From Phylloscopus collybita (taxonomy: Eukaryota > Chordata > Aves > Passeriformes > Phylloscopidae), in assembly GCA_027886175.1 (NCBI GenBank), contig JAJNNQ010000026.1, positions 22,462,001-22,526,000 on the forward strand: a stretch of 64,000 nt of DNA, read 5' to 3'. The notes beneath the pieces were generated by a model. The model worked only from the letters and a program-made list of their open reading frames with translations. It was not told the DNA's origin and did no database searches. Positions 47,301 to 60,589 of this stretch are shown piece by piece (the first letter of the stretch is position 1; each line of letters opens with the position of its first letter). The translations under genes were made by a program, and so were the position numbers.

Positions 47301-50300
47301 TAATTTGTACTGTTGGGGCTTTTTGGCGAAAACCCTTGATATTTTGAATCAAAGCGAAACTAAAACACTTCTTTAAAATTCTCAAGAAATTCCCATGATG
47401 AAAACCTGCAACTTCAAAGGAAAAAGTTCAAATAAAGATTTCTTTTTTCATTTCCCGTGTGAAATAAAATGTGACACATTCCTTTTACTTACAGTTAACA
47501 ATGCAAAATTTACCTGGTGTCTTTTACTACTACCAAGAGAAGCTTGTGAAAGAATAAGCTAAATATGGGCTGATTATTTTGAATTTTATGCAGTAGCCAT
47601 TGTGTTAGAAGACCAACTGTGCTGATCCAAGCCATGGATATGAAACCCCACAAAATCCATGGGTCTCAACAAAAGTGTTTCTTAGGTCTCGTAAAGGCTC
47701 TGAAAGTGCCTGCAGCTCATGGTTTTCTGTTAGAACATAGGAAAATCTTAGCACACGCCTTGGTGCACGTGAAAAGATAAAACGTATCCCAATTCTAACA
47801 GTTGTCTTTGGAAATTAAAATGATTATTTACTTAACTGTTGTTTTCATTATCTGATATCCACTTTCAGATGTTTGTCACTGAACATTCATGACTACAATG
47901 GTTTCCACTGCACATACTGTTTGAATACATTTCTTGGACGGATCCAGAAAACCACCAATCAACAAACTGAAACTCGAGCTCCTACTCTACTTGTCAAGAG
48001 ATTCTAGATCCTCACGTTACATCAAAAAATAACAAACTGCTAAGACCATTTCATGCTTTGTTGGCTTCAAATAAACCAGAAGTACCCTAAAAAATAGGTT
48101 TCCTCCAACTTCCATCTGCATCTGAATTTGCTAAAATTCAGATGTTTGGCACACTTTGCTCCTGGCTTCAGTCACTGCAACTTACTTGTAGGGCAGTGGA
48201 TTTTGTTTTCCTTGCAAGTAAGGAGACAAGATTTTTTTTTTTTCCTTAATTTATTTATTTATTTCTGTTTTTGCACCGAAGTAGCATGGTTCAGGCATAA
48301 GGGGACATTTGTATCTTGCTCCCCACACAGGCCCACACCATTGCAAGGTGCTGTCCCTGGCTGATGGAGTCCAAAGCCTCCATGCAGTGAGGGAATTTGC
48401 AGTATTGCTGCAGGCACATGGGTCCCGTGCAAGTGCCAGGAACTGTCAGGATCAGAGTGGGTATCTTCCAGGACAGATGGAATCCAATACATATTTTATA
48501 AGATTTGAGGACAGATTGGATTCTTAATTCAATGAAAAAATCCTTCTGCTGCTTCCCACCCCCCTCCCCCCGCCTTCCTTTCTTTTGCTGACTCAGCATA
48601 TTGTTTGCAGCTGGACTGGAGTGGGAATGCCTGTGTAGAAGAGTTATATGACTTTCTGGAAAAACTAACTAGTATGGAACTAATTGCAGCCCACCCAAAC
48701 CTAGCAGGAGGCCGGGTTTTCCTTTCAATTAAAAGCATTCTGCTAGAAGGCAGCACACAAGAACTGATGTGTGTGTTCTGATGAACACTTAATAACAGCT
48801 TTCATGGGCTTTGGAAAAACAAAAAAAAAGGGTCTTCAGCAATGAAGGCAAATAGGCCATGGAATTTAAAGAAAAGTATTAATAGGGGGTCCAATTCCAA
48901 ACCAGAGCTAGGAATATCTTTCTTGAAAAGAATTTCTCATCTACTAAATAGAACTGAAAGAAAAATTAGAAAAATCATTATTAATTGGACTGTTCTCATT
49001 TATTAGAACTTCTGTAGCAAGTTCTAATAACTGCTGATCTTGTCAGTCCCTCTTGTTAGCTAAATTTCTGGTTCCTGCAACACTCTTGCTTATTTGGAGT
49101 CAGGTGAAAGACACTGACTCTGATCTAGTTGTAAGACAGTTGGGAGAGCAATTATCTCTTAAAACCCAGGAAGCTATGATTTAGGACAGGAATTTTACTG
49201 AGGAAAGCTCAGGAACAGCTTGCCTCAGTTAGCAATTATGTTTGTGCTCTTATTACTCGAATTACTGACAAAACCAACTCATTCCCAAAAAGCTAAATGA
49301 TCTGGATTAAATATGGCGGAGGGGAACCTTCAAAGTGTGCTGTCTTTTCTTCCAGATGGTAAAAATGAGGTTTGAAGCTGCCAGCTGTACAAAAGAAATT
49401 GTGAGCAGGGAAGACAGGAATGGAAATGAAGCTGTGGAACAGCAGGGGGATGTGATCTGATCTCTAGATAGGCTAGAAATGGTGATGACTGAATGATTTA
49501 CTCTCATCAAGTGGAAAAAGGATTTTTCACAAAGGGCTGGTAAACAGGGAAAGGTAAGAAAGGCTGAGGGAGTCTGTGTGGCACTAGCTTCTGATGGGAA
49601 AGGGACTGAGGAATGCCCATGGTGCTGTGAGGCACGGCCAAGGAAGAGTACGTGAAATGTGCTGGGCAGACTGAAAACTGATGTACGAGAACAGCCCGTC
49701 TCAGGGGCTGTAGGAGTCTGCACACAGGGAAAGGACATCTGGAGCCTGGTGGGTTAGAGGGGAGGACCCAGCGCTATTGCTGCTCTGGCACAGCCGTGGG
49801 CAGGGGGAACCAGGAGACCTACGGGAATTTTTGTGGTCCCACTGGAAGCTGGGCTACTCTACCACACAGCCTTTCTCACCCTCCTGTGTTGCTTATTGTT
49901 TGGGGTATTGTATGGAGAACATTTCCTTCTCATCTTTCAGAAATGTAACCAGCATTTAAAAAATACTTCTTTATGTTTTTTAAGTGAAAGGGCCCTGCTA
50001 TCTGCCGAGAACCTCTGGCTCTCTTTGAAGTGTTTGAATAAGGATTATTTTCCATGCAGTAATAAGGGAGAAAGATGTAATCTTAGTATTGTGGTGCAAG
50101 TTGCAAAAATACTTTCTGCTTGCTTGGTAACTTCATCCTTTGAAGTATCCAGATTCTCTCAGGGGTGTATGTGACCTCACCTTCTAGTTACCAAACTTTT
50201 CCAAATGTCGGATTACACTCAACACCAGATTAGGAATGTGCTTGACATTTCTTTATAAGGTGCAGGAAAATATCTGGGTGGAGATGAAAGCAGATACAAG

Positions 50301-51776
50301 TGTAACTGGGATACTGGAATAAATTATATATTGCTACTATTACACTTCTCTTCCTGTGTTTCAGCCTACCTTTGTGCTGGATCTTTGGCTAACATTCAGT
50401 TGTCTGCATACTTGCTGAGGATTCATAAGAAATTTTTTCATTGTAAGTCTGAATCAGCTGAGAAAAGGGACTGCTACATTTTCCTCTTCAGCATTCATAT
50501 TCAGGAAAGCTGACAGTCTCTTTTTACATCCTTGACTATTTATGCATACCTCTTAAATTGCAGGTGGTGTTCCTGGTGCTGTACAGTTTGATGACCATGG
50601 ACTACTGGAAATGCCAGCAGAGTGTTTGAATCTGCTGCTATTTGTATCCAAAATTTATGTGCGGAAAACTGTAAAGCAATGCCTGAAAATGCTTCAAAGA
50701 AATTTTGTTTCAAAATAAGAAATGTGATGAATATTTTTCAGAAGAGTCAATGACCAATCATGCATCTCACCAGGACCTATCTTCTGTCCTTCACCAGTAA
50801 ACCCTTTTAAAACCTCAAGACAAAACTTCACCATTTGGAATAGAAGAGAAACAGGAGTTTACTGGAAGCTATGCCGGGCTACTCTATAGGAGTGCTGAGC
50901 TCTGGTTATGAGATGAATAATAGAGGCATCATCAAGATAATAATCTCCAGGCATTCAATATTCCTTATGCATTCTTATTCAATAGCATTCCTATGGTGCA
51001 TTCAGCATTCAGTTGGCATGGCTTATGTTAATACATTGTTGCTTTTTCTTAGGCAGCATGGGTCTTAATATTTATCATAAACTTTTTTAAGTGAGTTCAA
51101 TTCAATGAGCTGAAAAATAAACCAAGTGTGTCTGTTGAATGATATTTGCTGGTAGTAAGATTTGTACCGATTTACTGCTCGCTCTTTTTCCTTGAACAGT
51201 CTCCCTTTTCCAGCTGGAGGTGCGGCTAAAGGGATCTCTAGCATCTTGACATCCTCCTTATCTGAGCCTTAGTTTTGGTACTTACAGAAATGGCCATTGC
51301 CTATATCTTCTCAACAAGTTCTGCTTTGGTTTTCTCTCTTAGCAAGTTCCTTCTCTCTGGCCACTAACTGATCACTTTAAGCAAACTATCACTTGTGTCT
51401 CTCATTTTGGCTTTTACAGAGAGCAGTGCATGTGTCTTCTCTGCCATTTTCAGGCCTTTTTCCCCCTTACAAACTAGTAGGATTATCTGATTGTCAACAG
51501 ATCATGTGGTTTTACCTTTTCATGGTATCTAATTCAGATTCAATGTTCTTGTGTGAATGAGTTTGTAGGTACTTATTCACTCTACTCTCTTCACAGTTCT
51601 TGAATAGCTGAGCTCCTCTGCCAAGCCTCAAGTCACTCCTGCCAACAACATTTCAGCCCAGTGATCTGCTTTGGCTTCATACTGCTTAGTATCTCCCAAG
51701 GAAGAAGCTGTGACCTATGGACCTTTCTGACAGTGTAAACATAATTTTTGCTTCCTTCCAAACCATTAGATTTGAC
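44301..51776. other. Intergenic, no gene recognised
   Basis: 7.5 kb of AT-rich non-coding sequence. It contains an ancient repeat-like patch at about 46500-46660 and a 12-T run near 48233. No protein family or RNA gene could be recognised on either strand. Confidence 0.55.
46581..46655. repeat. Duplicated 40-bp unit, probably an ancient amniote interspersed repeat
   Basis: 'tgagcatatgcttaa' starts at 46581 and again at 46621, each followed by 'cctgctgaa'. It is preceded by 'cccattgacatcaatgagac', wording I associate with old amniote interspersed repeats. The family is not named. Confidence 0.45.
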
Positions 51777-51990
51777 ATCAGGATGAGTTTCTTCATGAAA
51801 AGCATCATGCCCAATGCATTGGCTGCCCAGGGAAGTGGTGGAGTCACCACCCCTGGAAGTGCTCAAGAAACAACTGAACATGGCCCTTTATGCTGTGGTT
51901 TAGTTGACAATGTGGTGCTCACTCAAAGCTTGGACTTGATGATCTTGGAGGTCTTCTCCAACCCTAATGATTCTATGGTTCTATTGTTAC
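51777..51990 (+). mobile_element. CR1 LINE 3' fragment, forward orientation
   Basis: Reads 'ggctgcccagggaagtggtg' (near 51821), 'gagtcaccacccctggaagt', 'cttggacttgatgatcttgg' and ends 'aatgattctatggttctatt', the classical CR1 3' terminus. Low divergence in this last 170 bp; upstream is weaker. Confidence 0.92.
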
Positions 51991-53439
51991 AGCACCCAGT
52001 CCACATCCACATCCGCAGCCCTTCTTACCCTGCAGCTGGCTAGTGGGAATGTAAGGGCAAATTAGGTGGGTTCAGTGCTGAGGCGATGCTGCTTGTGTCA
52101 ATACTGGGCTGTGACCTTGTCTCACCACATCATCTGCTGTCATTCACCCAGGGACTCCCAGTATGGTAGCTTGTAAGACAGGAGCAAATGATAGAGAGGA
52201 TCTGCAGGTGAATTACAGTGGGGTTAGCAGACCATAATGTTAAAGGCTGATCAGTACTTGAGATTTAAGTGTTTACTCTTCTAATAATTTTGAAACCTGT
52301 ATGAGTCTGGATTACCTTATACAATGCTTTGTCTCCTGAGGCTTTAGATATAATCTTGATTTCTGAACTGAGGGTTGTTTGAACAAGGGGTCTCCAAGTG
52401 TTTCCTGAGAAGTAAAAGCAATTCATAAAATGATCCAATGGCCACAATGGTTTTTTTCCTTGTTCCTAGAAGAAGCACAGTGTGGGAGTTGCATGTGTGC
52501 ATCTGAGATTCAGGCAGTGCCTGTGGTCTCACCCTGAATGATCAGTGTCACTTGTCAGTGCCCATACAATGCAGACTGAAGCATCTGCACAGGACAAGAC
52601 TGGATAAAGCACTCTGCAGCCTGCCTGAGGAAAGTGGGTGGCTTAAGGATATATTCTGTGGTCACTGAACCTGCAAAATGGAAGTTGAACCCTATCCCTG
52701 GCAGAAACCCGAGAGTGACTGTGAGCCTGTTGTTGCTGTTGACCTCTGCCTGTGAGGGATTATGTTTTTGTTTTGTTTTCACTATTGGCAATGTGCCCTA
52801 CTAAACTATAGTTAATTTCAAATGCACTGTGAGGTTTTTTGGAAGGAAAGAGGCCACTTATTTTCTAGTGCAAATATTTAAGAATGATTGCTGACTTGTG
52901 ACTTCTTTTCAAACCTGAGGGAATATTCCAGAGAGCACCAATATTTGCTGATTAGTTAGTGTTGATTAAAAAAATTGGAGACAAAGGACACTTGTGATAT
53001 TGGAATTGCACTTCCTGAAAAACAGACCTGACTGTAACTCAGACTGAGGCATTCCTCATACACAACCCTGTCATTGGGATCTGTTTTGTAAGAGCTCTGG
53101 ATAAATTATGCTTCCCCAAAACGGAGAAATAAAGAACAAGGATAACAGTGAGAAGGAATGGGTTTCACAGACTGAGGTCTGGTATTTGAAAAGATCAGGA
53201 AGAAAAGATCGTAAGTGGATTGAAAAGAGCACAAAACAATTTGTGGAAGTAGTGAAGGGAAGGATGGGTGTACTTAGCTTTGGGGAAATATTGGGGCAAT
53301 TCATGTTAGGCCAGTGGGGAGAGTTCTGTTCTGTATCTGCATCTAAAGGAGCTGTTCTCGACTAACTGTGGAGAGAGCCAAGAGGAATTAGCATCTCTAG
53401 GCTAAAATTAGCTTTACTGGAGTCTGCTTTAGGAAATGA
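51991..53439. other. Intergenic, no gene recognised
   Basis: Non-coding by inspection. An 85-codon open frame at 53108-53365 (+) resembles no family I know. Confidence 0.55.
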
Positions 53440-53830
53440 CTGAGCTCATCCACTCCACCACTTACTCCAAGGCAATTATCTACGTTTATTGCAGGCACTG
53501 ATGAAAGTTGTTCGTTAAACTTTGTTAATAGATTGGGACTGTTGAACTTCCACTGCACCACCTCACTAGTCTAGCTAGAGAAAGAAGTACCTAATGTCAA
53601 CCTAAACCTCTTCTGCTGTAGGTTCAGAGTATTTTTGACCAATTCAAAACCAGACATGTTCATTCTAACTGGTGAATCTCCCTCATGTTGCACCACTCCC
53701 TTTTTAAAGTATTATTACAATTTTGTAAATCAGTCTGGGTTTTTTCCCTAGACTTAAATATTCTGAGTTCCTTCAGCAATTCCTAATTTTCCTCATATTT
53801 CTAGACATCTTCAGACTCCCCACAAGAGGC
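53440..53830 (-). mobile_element. Strongly decayed CR1 LINE fragment
   Basis: Matches the reverse-complement CR1 order only loosely: 'aatgtcaacctaaacctctt' near 53596 and 'tgagttccttcagcaattcc' near 53763. Borders are approximate. Confidence 0.45.
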
Positions 53831-55590
53831 TGGCATCTTTTATGAGGTGCTGTTCCACCATCTGATAATGAGACAAGGGTTGGAAGAATTACTATGTTTT
53901 GAAAATGCCCTCATTGCTGCTTCTTTAAAGAACTTCTTTTTTTCTTTCTAACCTGTTAAAATGGATATTTCTTGGTAGTTGTTTTCCTAAGTTTTGTTGT
54001 CCTTTTTGCTCTTTGCCACTTTGTCTTCCAAAAATCCACAGTCACGAACCCACTTCCACCTTCTTTACCCCAACCCTCCCTATTCTTTAGAGTGGAATCC
54101 AGGCAAGTGCTGTCCTTTTTGTGCCAGGACAGATACATTTCAAGAACTTGCTGGGAAGGAGTCAGCTCATGTATCCTACACACCTACATTGGGTATCTAG
54201 ACCAGATGTCCAGGCTGTCTCTCCAGTCAGTGGACAGGAGCACTCTCAAGAGTGTATGACTCCATTTAGAATATCAACCTAGGATTAATAGCACTTGTCC
54301 AATGTTTATCTCTGTTCACTGACTATAAAAGTGTTTGAATATTTGGCCAACTTGAACAGGCCTGGTACTATTCCTTTTTTTCAATTAAAGGTTGGGAAAA
54401 TCGAAACACCAGATTATACACTTGAGGTCATTTTTGTTGCAACCATCACAAGCTTTGCCGTGTGAATTTCCCAATGGGATATTATGCTGTGCTCTAATCC
54501 AAGACAGTCCCAACAGTTTTCTAGCCCTTTTAGTGTTGTCCAAAGATCTTAAAGCAGCATGTCTTCTCTCTGTTTGGACTTCAGAGAAAATGTATGCATG
54601 CTTAGTATTACAGATTTTTCCTTTCTGCTGAACAAACTGAAACCTTCTCTAAATATGCCATAATATCATCCAATGCTAATGAAATATTTTGGTACGACCT
54701 TGGGCTCAAAACTCTTTTCCCCTTAGTTGGTTCGTGGAAAAGAGATGGTTCATTTCCCACCATCGTCCTTTGGCCTCTATAATTTTAGTAAAAAAATTAC
54801 CTTTAATTATTTTAAGCTCCTCCTGTGGCTGACCTCATTTAACCATTCCCTGGGAACTTCAAATTCAAGTGTCCAGCAGTTTTGGTTTAAGACTATGCTC
54901 ATTGTGTTAGCAAGCCAGTGTGCAAATATATTGTTCTTTGTTAACAGGAAACTTAAGATCTGAAGAAAAATAGTGGAATGGTGGGTCACTGAGGAAAAAA
55001 CCTGCAGAAGAGGTCAAAACAAAAACCTATTTGACTTCAAAAGAATCAAGAGAAAATTTGAAAAACAAAATTAAAACCCAAGTTTCTATCCAAAATTTTG
55101 CTGTTCTGGCAAACCTCTTCACTAAACTGAAGTGAAATGCTAGTTTTTTAATGCTAGTTAGTCATCTAACATGAAAAGAAAAATCAGGTTTATTTTAGCA
55201 AGACGGGTTGTCTTGTGGTTTGTTTCCAGTCTCTTTCACAGTGTGCTGATGCTAACAGAACTTGACAGTGTAGTAGAGAAGGACTCGAAAGTGTATGTGA
55301 AATATAAAAGAAGAGAGTACAAGTTTGTCACTGGAACTTTTGTACTGCTGGGTAGTTTGAAGCAGAGTTTTTCTTTACTCTAAAATTAGTCTGAGTCTGA
55401 GAGATCTTATAAGAACAAATCTACATGCCTGGCAGTGATCTATGTGATTTCCGTCCTCTCCAGTGTGAAATGTTGCCTTCTAAGCAGGCAATGGAAATCT
55501 CTAATGCTCAAACATTTTCCGTTGGCCTTAGGAAAATGTCAAACCTGGTTGTGATTGTACTTCATTAAATAAAATAGCTGTTAAACAGTG
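53831..55590. other. Intergenic, no gene recognised
   Basis: Non-coding by inspection, no clear repeat. Confidence 0.55.
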
Positions 55591-55690
55591 TTCCATAGAA
55601 TCACAGAATGGCTTGGACTGGAAGAGACCATAGTTTCAATGAATTTCAGTTCATATCCAGTCACTAGAGAACTGGCACCACCTAATGCAT
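55591..55690 (-). mobile_element. Short CR1 3' end fragment
   Basis: On + it begins 'ccatagaatcacagaatggc' and 'ttggactggaagagaccata', the reverse complement of the CR1 terminus. Only about 100 bp is recognisable. Confidence 0.8.
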
Positions 55691-56127
55691 CCCATCAGAC
55701 TTAAACAGCTTAACAGTTTTAAAATTCTGCATTGATTTAAGAATTTCAGATGGTTGTTTGAACACCAGATTTGCAAGCAAGATATGGGATTATATTGGCC
55801 CCCTCCTTGCAGAGAGGCAAAGCTGTTTGCAATTTCAGCTTATATGTCACATCAAGCTCTCTGGAACTTTTTTCTGTTGAACCCAAATATGGTCTAAGCT
55901 CATTAGTGAATCCTTCTGCTCAAGACTCCAAATGGATTCATGGCTGCCTTCTTTTGATGGCAGTGGAGTCTGTTGTATCTTCTTTCTTTTGTACCACTGG
56001 TGGCCCTAGGAATGTGGAATAGGAAACCTTCTATGTGCTTGAAAAATTGCTGGATAAATGCTGTCAGTGATTTAGTAGACTGCCAAAATGACACGTGCCT
56101 GTATGTTATTGATGGCAGTTATGCAAG

Positions 56128-56587
56128 TGATGCCTTAAGTTTTAGTTTTCATGTTTTTCAGATTCTGTGCTGCCTAGGTGTGTATTTCTCAGCTTCATAT
56201 TAAGTGCTAGTCAGCTCTCTTCACAGAGCAGGTAGACAAAACCAAATCTTTCTCCTGCTGAAGACCAAGGACAATGAGTGCAACTTTCAGGCCCAAAAGC
56301 ACAAACAATGGTGGACAGAAGAGAGAAACAAGAGGGATGAGACCTCACAACCTGAAGCTGTAACTGGACAATTAAAACCCACTGTGTAAATGGACAAAAA
56401 CTTATAAAAGTGTAAGACCTTGTGACCAGTTGTCCATTTTGTGACCATTCTAAGTCCATCTTGGGTGTAGCCCTGGTCAGGCTCTTGTACTGCCCAAGGT
56501 GTACCCTTAAAGGCCTTTCAATAAATATCTACTTTATTCTCTAGCTCTGTTCAGTCTCCGTTTCAGATCAGCCTTCCCCAGGCATCA
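56128..56587 (+). mobile_element. Solo LTR of an endogenous retrovirus-like element, copy 2
   Basis: 460 bp, same family and orientation as 41205-41662, with the same TGATGCCT...AGGCATCA termini. A TATA-like 'ttataaaag' lies near 56402 and AATAAA near 56520, giving the usual order of LTR promoter and poly(A) signal on the + strand. No gag, pol or env sequence is next to it, and no target-site duplication is evident. Confidence 0.75.
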
Positions 56588-59500
56588 GCTTAACAAATGA
56601 GCTAATGAGCTCATAAAAACTTGAATACAGGTATGCAAATAACTGCTTCAGAAAGTGTAAAATTTGACACATTGGTTTACTTGCTCTAGGTGTTAATATT
56701 TCTTCTTTGTAATCTTTGGATATCAGATTCATCTGAAGCTTAGTTGTAGATCTGGGAAAGAATTCTTTTATAGGATGTCTCAGACAGAACTTGGTCCTTA
56801 ATTTTGTGAAATGAGAAAGATTATATATTTAGATACTTATAAATACATATTGTCTGTATGTCTATTTTCTAATCAAGAGCTAGAAAAAATTGAGCATTCT
56901 TGTCACTTGAGAGGTTGAACTTATGAAAAACAAGATTTTATTTATAAATAGGATTCAGAATAAAGCTCATTATGGTAGTCTACTGTAAGACCATGAAGAC
57001 CAGACCCTCCGTAAATTTGAACCCTCAATAAATTACCATGGCTTCACTGAATTCAGAGAAGCTGCATCCATTTATACCAGTTGAGGATGACAAATTTTCA
57101 AGGACTGGAAGTGGGTGGAGGCATGAAATTACTTCAGTATTATTACTTCAGCAAGGCCTTCTACATGTTCCTACCATGGGACCACCACGGAGCATTTGTC
57201 TGAGGAGCAGTTTTGTCACATCAAACTAAATGAGTTTCTGTTGCAGCTCTCAGCACTCAGTCCCATCAAGGCCCCTCATATGGCTGCTCCAGCATACAAG
57301 AATGCATCCAGGAAGGAGCTGTGATCAAAGCTCTGCTGAAGCTGGGAGTCTGGACAGAGGACCAGAGCAGTTCCACAGAGCAGCACACCCGGGGCGTGCG
57401 CTCATGGGGGAAGGAGGAGGTGAGCTGGCTGCAGATGGTGGGTGTGGATTTCAGCTCTGCTCCAAGCTACATGTCTTCACTCATGTTTCCTTCAATGTGA
57501 AATTATGTTTATATGTATTTAATTCACTTAAATGATTTGCTCTAATTTGTCTGTCTTTATTAGACTTAATAGAAAAAATTCAAACTGTATCAAAGAAAAA
57601 GCCAAGTCAACTGAACAAACTTGCCTGATTCAGGTTTTTCAAGAGTCAGTGATTCACACTAGCTGTAGACTTGGCCTCACTTAGTTTTTCAGATTTTGCT
57701 GAGGGTAGGGATAGATCTGGGGTATTTTCCTGCTTGCAAGTTGCAGCAGATGACTTAGAGTTCCTCTTTCCCCAGAAATGAACCTTCTGAACATGAACTG
57801 GCAATTGAGCAACCAGTTTCATGAGCCAAAAATGCTGTCAAAGTGGTCTCATTGACTCTTCCTGTCGGCATGTGCAACCACACACCTAGGGCTGGCTGTG
57901 GGACTGACACCCTCCGGGAGCTGATTCAACTCACTGCAGTAGCAGAAAACAAGCCCAGAAGTGGATGAGTTTCTGCTGTGTATTGAGTTAAATTGCCACA
58001 GCAAGGGTCCCATGAGCATCACAGCACAACAGAAATGATGGCTTGGTGTGGCTGGGAGTAAGAGTGGGAACAGGAGGGAGATACCCTCACTAACTCCTGT
58101 GGGAGTGTGCCCAGTTGACCTTGCTGAACGTGGACCTGTGAATTAGTTGTCTGTAAACTTTTCAGGCAGAGGAGGAAAATGCCTGATTATTTGAATGCCT
58201 AAAAGGTTAGACAGTTCTCAGAATGGATCACTCCTGGTTTACGTGGATTTTAGAGGCTGAATTTTCATCTTTGGCAGGATTTGGGCAAGCTGGATCCCAC
58301 CCTGGAAGATCTGCTTATAAAACAAACAAACAAAAGAGTTGTTCTGTGTTTTTCACTGGAACACCACTAACTGTGTTAATGACAATGGGGACCACCAATA
58401 GTGTGAACTCCCTGTTCTAATGCAATACTTCCAGGCTTCTTTATAAGAGGCATCAAAGGCGAAAAAATTCTGCATTAGCTCTATGGGAACTTAGTGCATA
58501 CATCAGAGGGCAAATTTGGCCCCCAGTGTTCTCCCTGCAGTGGATTTGAGTCTCTGATAACATCAGCGCAAGAAGAATAGAGCAGTAGCTTAGGAGGCAT
58601 GTGGCATTTCCTGGCTGGGTGCAATGGATTCCCCAGCTGAAACCAATAAAAATCAGTTCAGGAAGAATTTTTCAGAAAATCGGTGGTGAAAATGACAGTC
58701 TTGAAATTCTCACACAATTCTTGCAGCTGTGGAGTCCTTAAAGTCAATGAGTTCCAGGAAAAATGACAATAGTTCTGGAAACTTTCCCATGACTGCCTCT
58801 GGGCAGGCATTCAGAATAGCTCGTTTACTTCAACGATGCTAATTCATTAATCATTAGAATACTTTTGTTCAGTTCCCTTTGAAGTTGGCCACAACTTTTC
58901 TTTTCTCCTAAGATGAAATGTGGTCAATTATATCCATACATGGATATAACATGGGGCAGGTTCTTCTCTTTGACAAATTATTTACTTGCTTTGTCAACCC
59001 AGACTTCTCACTCTCTGATGTTTTTCAGTTATATATACTAACCAGAAAATGTTGCATGTGGTCCAGTTTTGCTGTGTTAGAGTGGCTTTTATTTCAGCTC
59101 AGTCCTTTATGTCCTCAGTTGCTGTGGTAAACCTTGTTGTGATCGGTCCTTAATTTTCTTGTTAGAGGACACATAATTTTTTGTGCTCACAGCCAACTGT
59201 AGCACTGTCCTTTCGAAGGCACCACCAGTCCAGCAGTATCCCTGCTCCAGGGACTGATAGGTTTTGATAACCTCCCTTGCCCTTCCTGCCTTTCCTTCCA
59301 TTTTGGAGCTGATGGGTGACCAAACTTCAAGCCAGAGGGTGTCACAACTCTCCTCTGAGAAGACTTAGTCTTACTTAGCCCCGATTTTCTAGCAGCTTGG
59401 GCCCTCCAGCACTGCGGCTGGACTAGAAAGGTGTCACTCTATCTCTCCCAGTCCTCTTCAGAGCATCTGGCCTCTCCAACAGGCTCTATCTTCTCCTGCA

Positions 59501-60589
59501 GGTGAGGCTTCATGAGGCTGCTGATTCAGCCCATAAACTTGCTGATGATGAAAGGGGCAGGCCTGTTCCTGGACACATGCTCCGTTTGTCTCCCTTCTGT
59601 CATCTCTGGGATGTGTCTGATCCATTAGCTCACTAAAGTGGTGAAAAGTATTCACTTTTCTTGATTTGTTTTGTTGGGTTAGATTTCTGCCAGTTTAGTG
59701 AGCTAAATTCACTTTCCAAGGGGTCAAATGAATGCAAGAGCTGGTGAAAGCGAAGGGTAGGTCTCCATAGCTGGCAGCAAGAGAGGGACCAAATACAGTG
59801 TTGGTTAAACTGAGCTGTTTTGGAAAACAATGGCAGCTGCTTCTGCCTTTTGCATGTTCCTTCAAGCACTTCCTAGATTAAGTGCCTCAGGAGAGATTGA
59901 CAGAGAGTTCCTGATTTGTGGATCTGCAGGAGATTCAGGCCTCAGGCAGGTGTTGAGCTGCTGTCACTTCATCCTGAGGTATTTCCCAGTGGTTGTCCAG
60001 AAATGAATTTTGAAGGGCTTCAGGCATGAAGAAGCAGAACATTCTGCAGTTTTGGAGATTTGCCTAAACCTATCAGATGTCCCATTTGTTTTTGGGTGTT
60101 TCTGCCATTTAGCCACAACATTGGTGGTGGTGGCTGTTATAGTAGGATATCATACTGGTGCTCATAGGCTCTATTTGGACTTGCAGTTATAGCATGTAGT
60201 TCTGAAAATGGTCTACAGGAGAGGCTCAACAAATTCTGCAGTAGACTAGGGACCTCTCCAATACCTCTTCTGAGATATGACAGGGCAGAACAAACTTCCG
60301 TCTCACTGTAATGTTAGAGATCTGAGCTACTCACTGTTTTGGACACAGCAGGATTGACACTGAAAAATAACTGTGACCTGCAAGGAATCTGCTGCTGGCT
60401 GGAATCCTAAAGGTTTTTGCATCTTATTTTGAACTTGTTCTGGATTTCTGCATCTCAACTAGTCACTCAAAATCAAGACAAGCAGAGAACTACGGTACAT
60501 GAATCATTCCTTATTTTAGTTGTTCATCCTATGAGATCTGTGTTTCTAAACTGGAGAAACATGATTTTATGGATAAACCACTCATAGCT
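56588..60589. other. Intergenic, no gene recognised
   Basis: Non-coding by inspection. A slightly GC-richer part at about 57240-57440 has an open frame but no recognised product. Confidence 0.55.

Noticed and set aside
53108..53365. 85-codon Lys-rich + frame
   Set aside because: It looks protein-like in composition but matches nothing I recognise and has no context that supports a gene.
41205..56587. The two LTRs as 5' and 3' ends of one provirus
   Set aside because: The 14.5 kb between them holds no retroviral genes but other CR1 insertions. The outer flanks do not match as a target-site duplication, and the LTRs are clearly diverged from each other.
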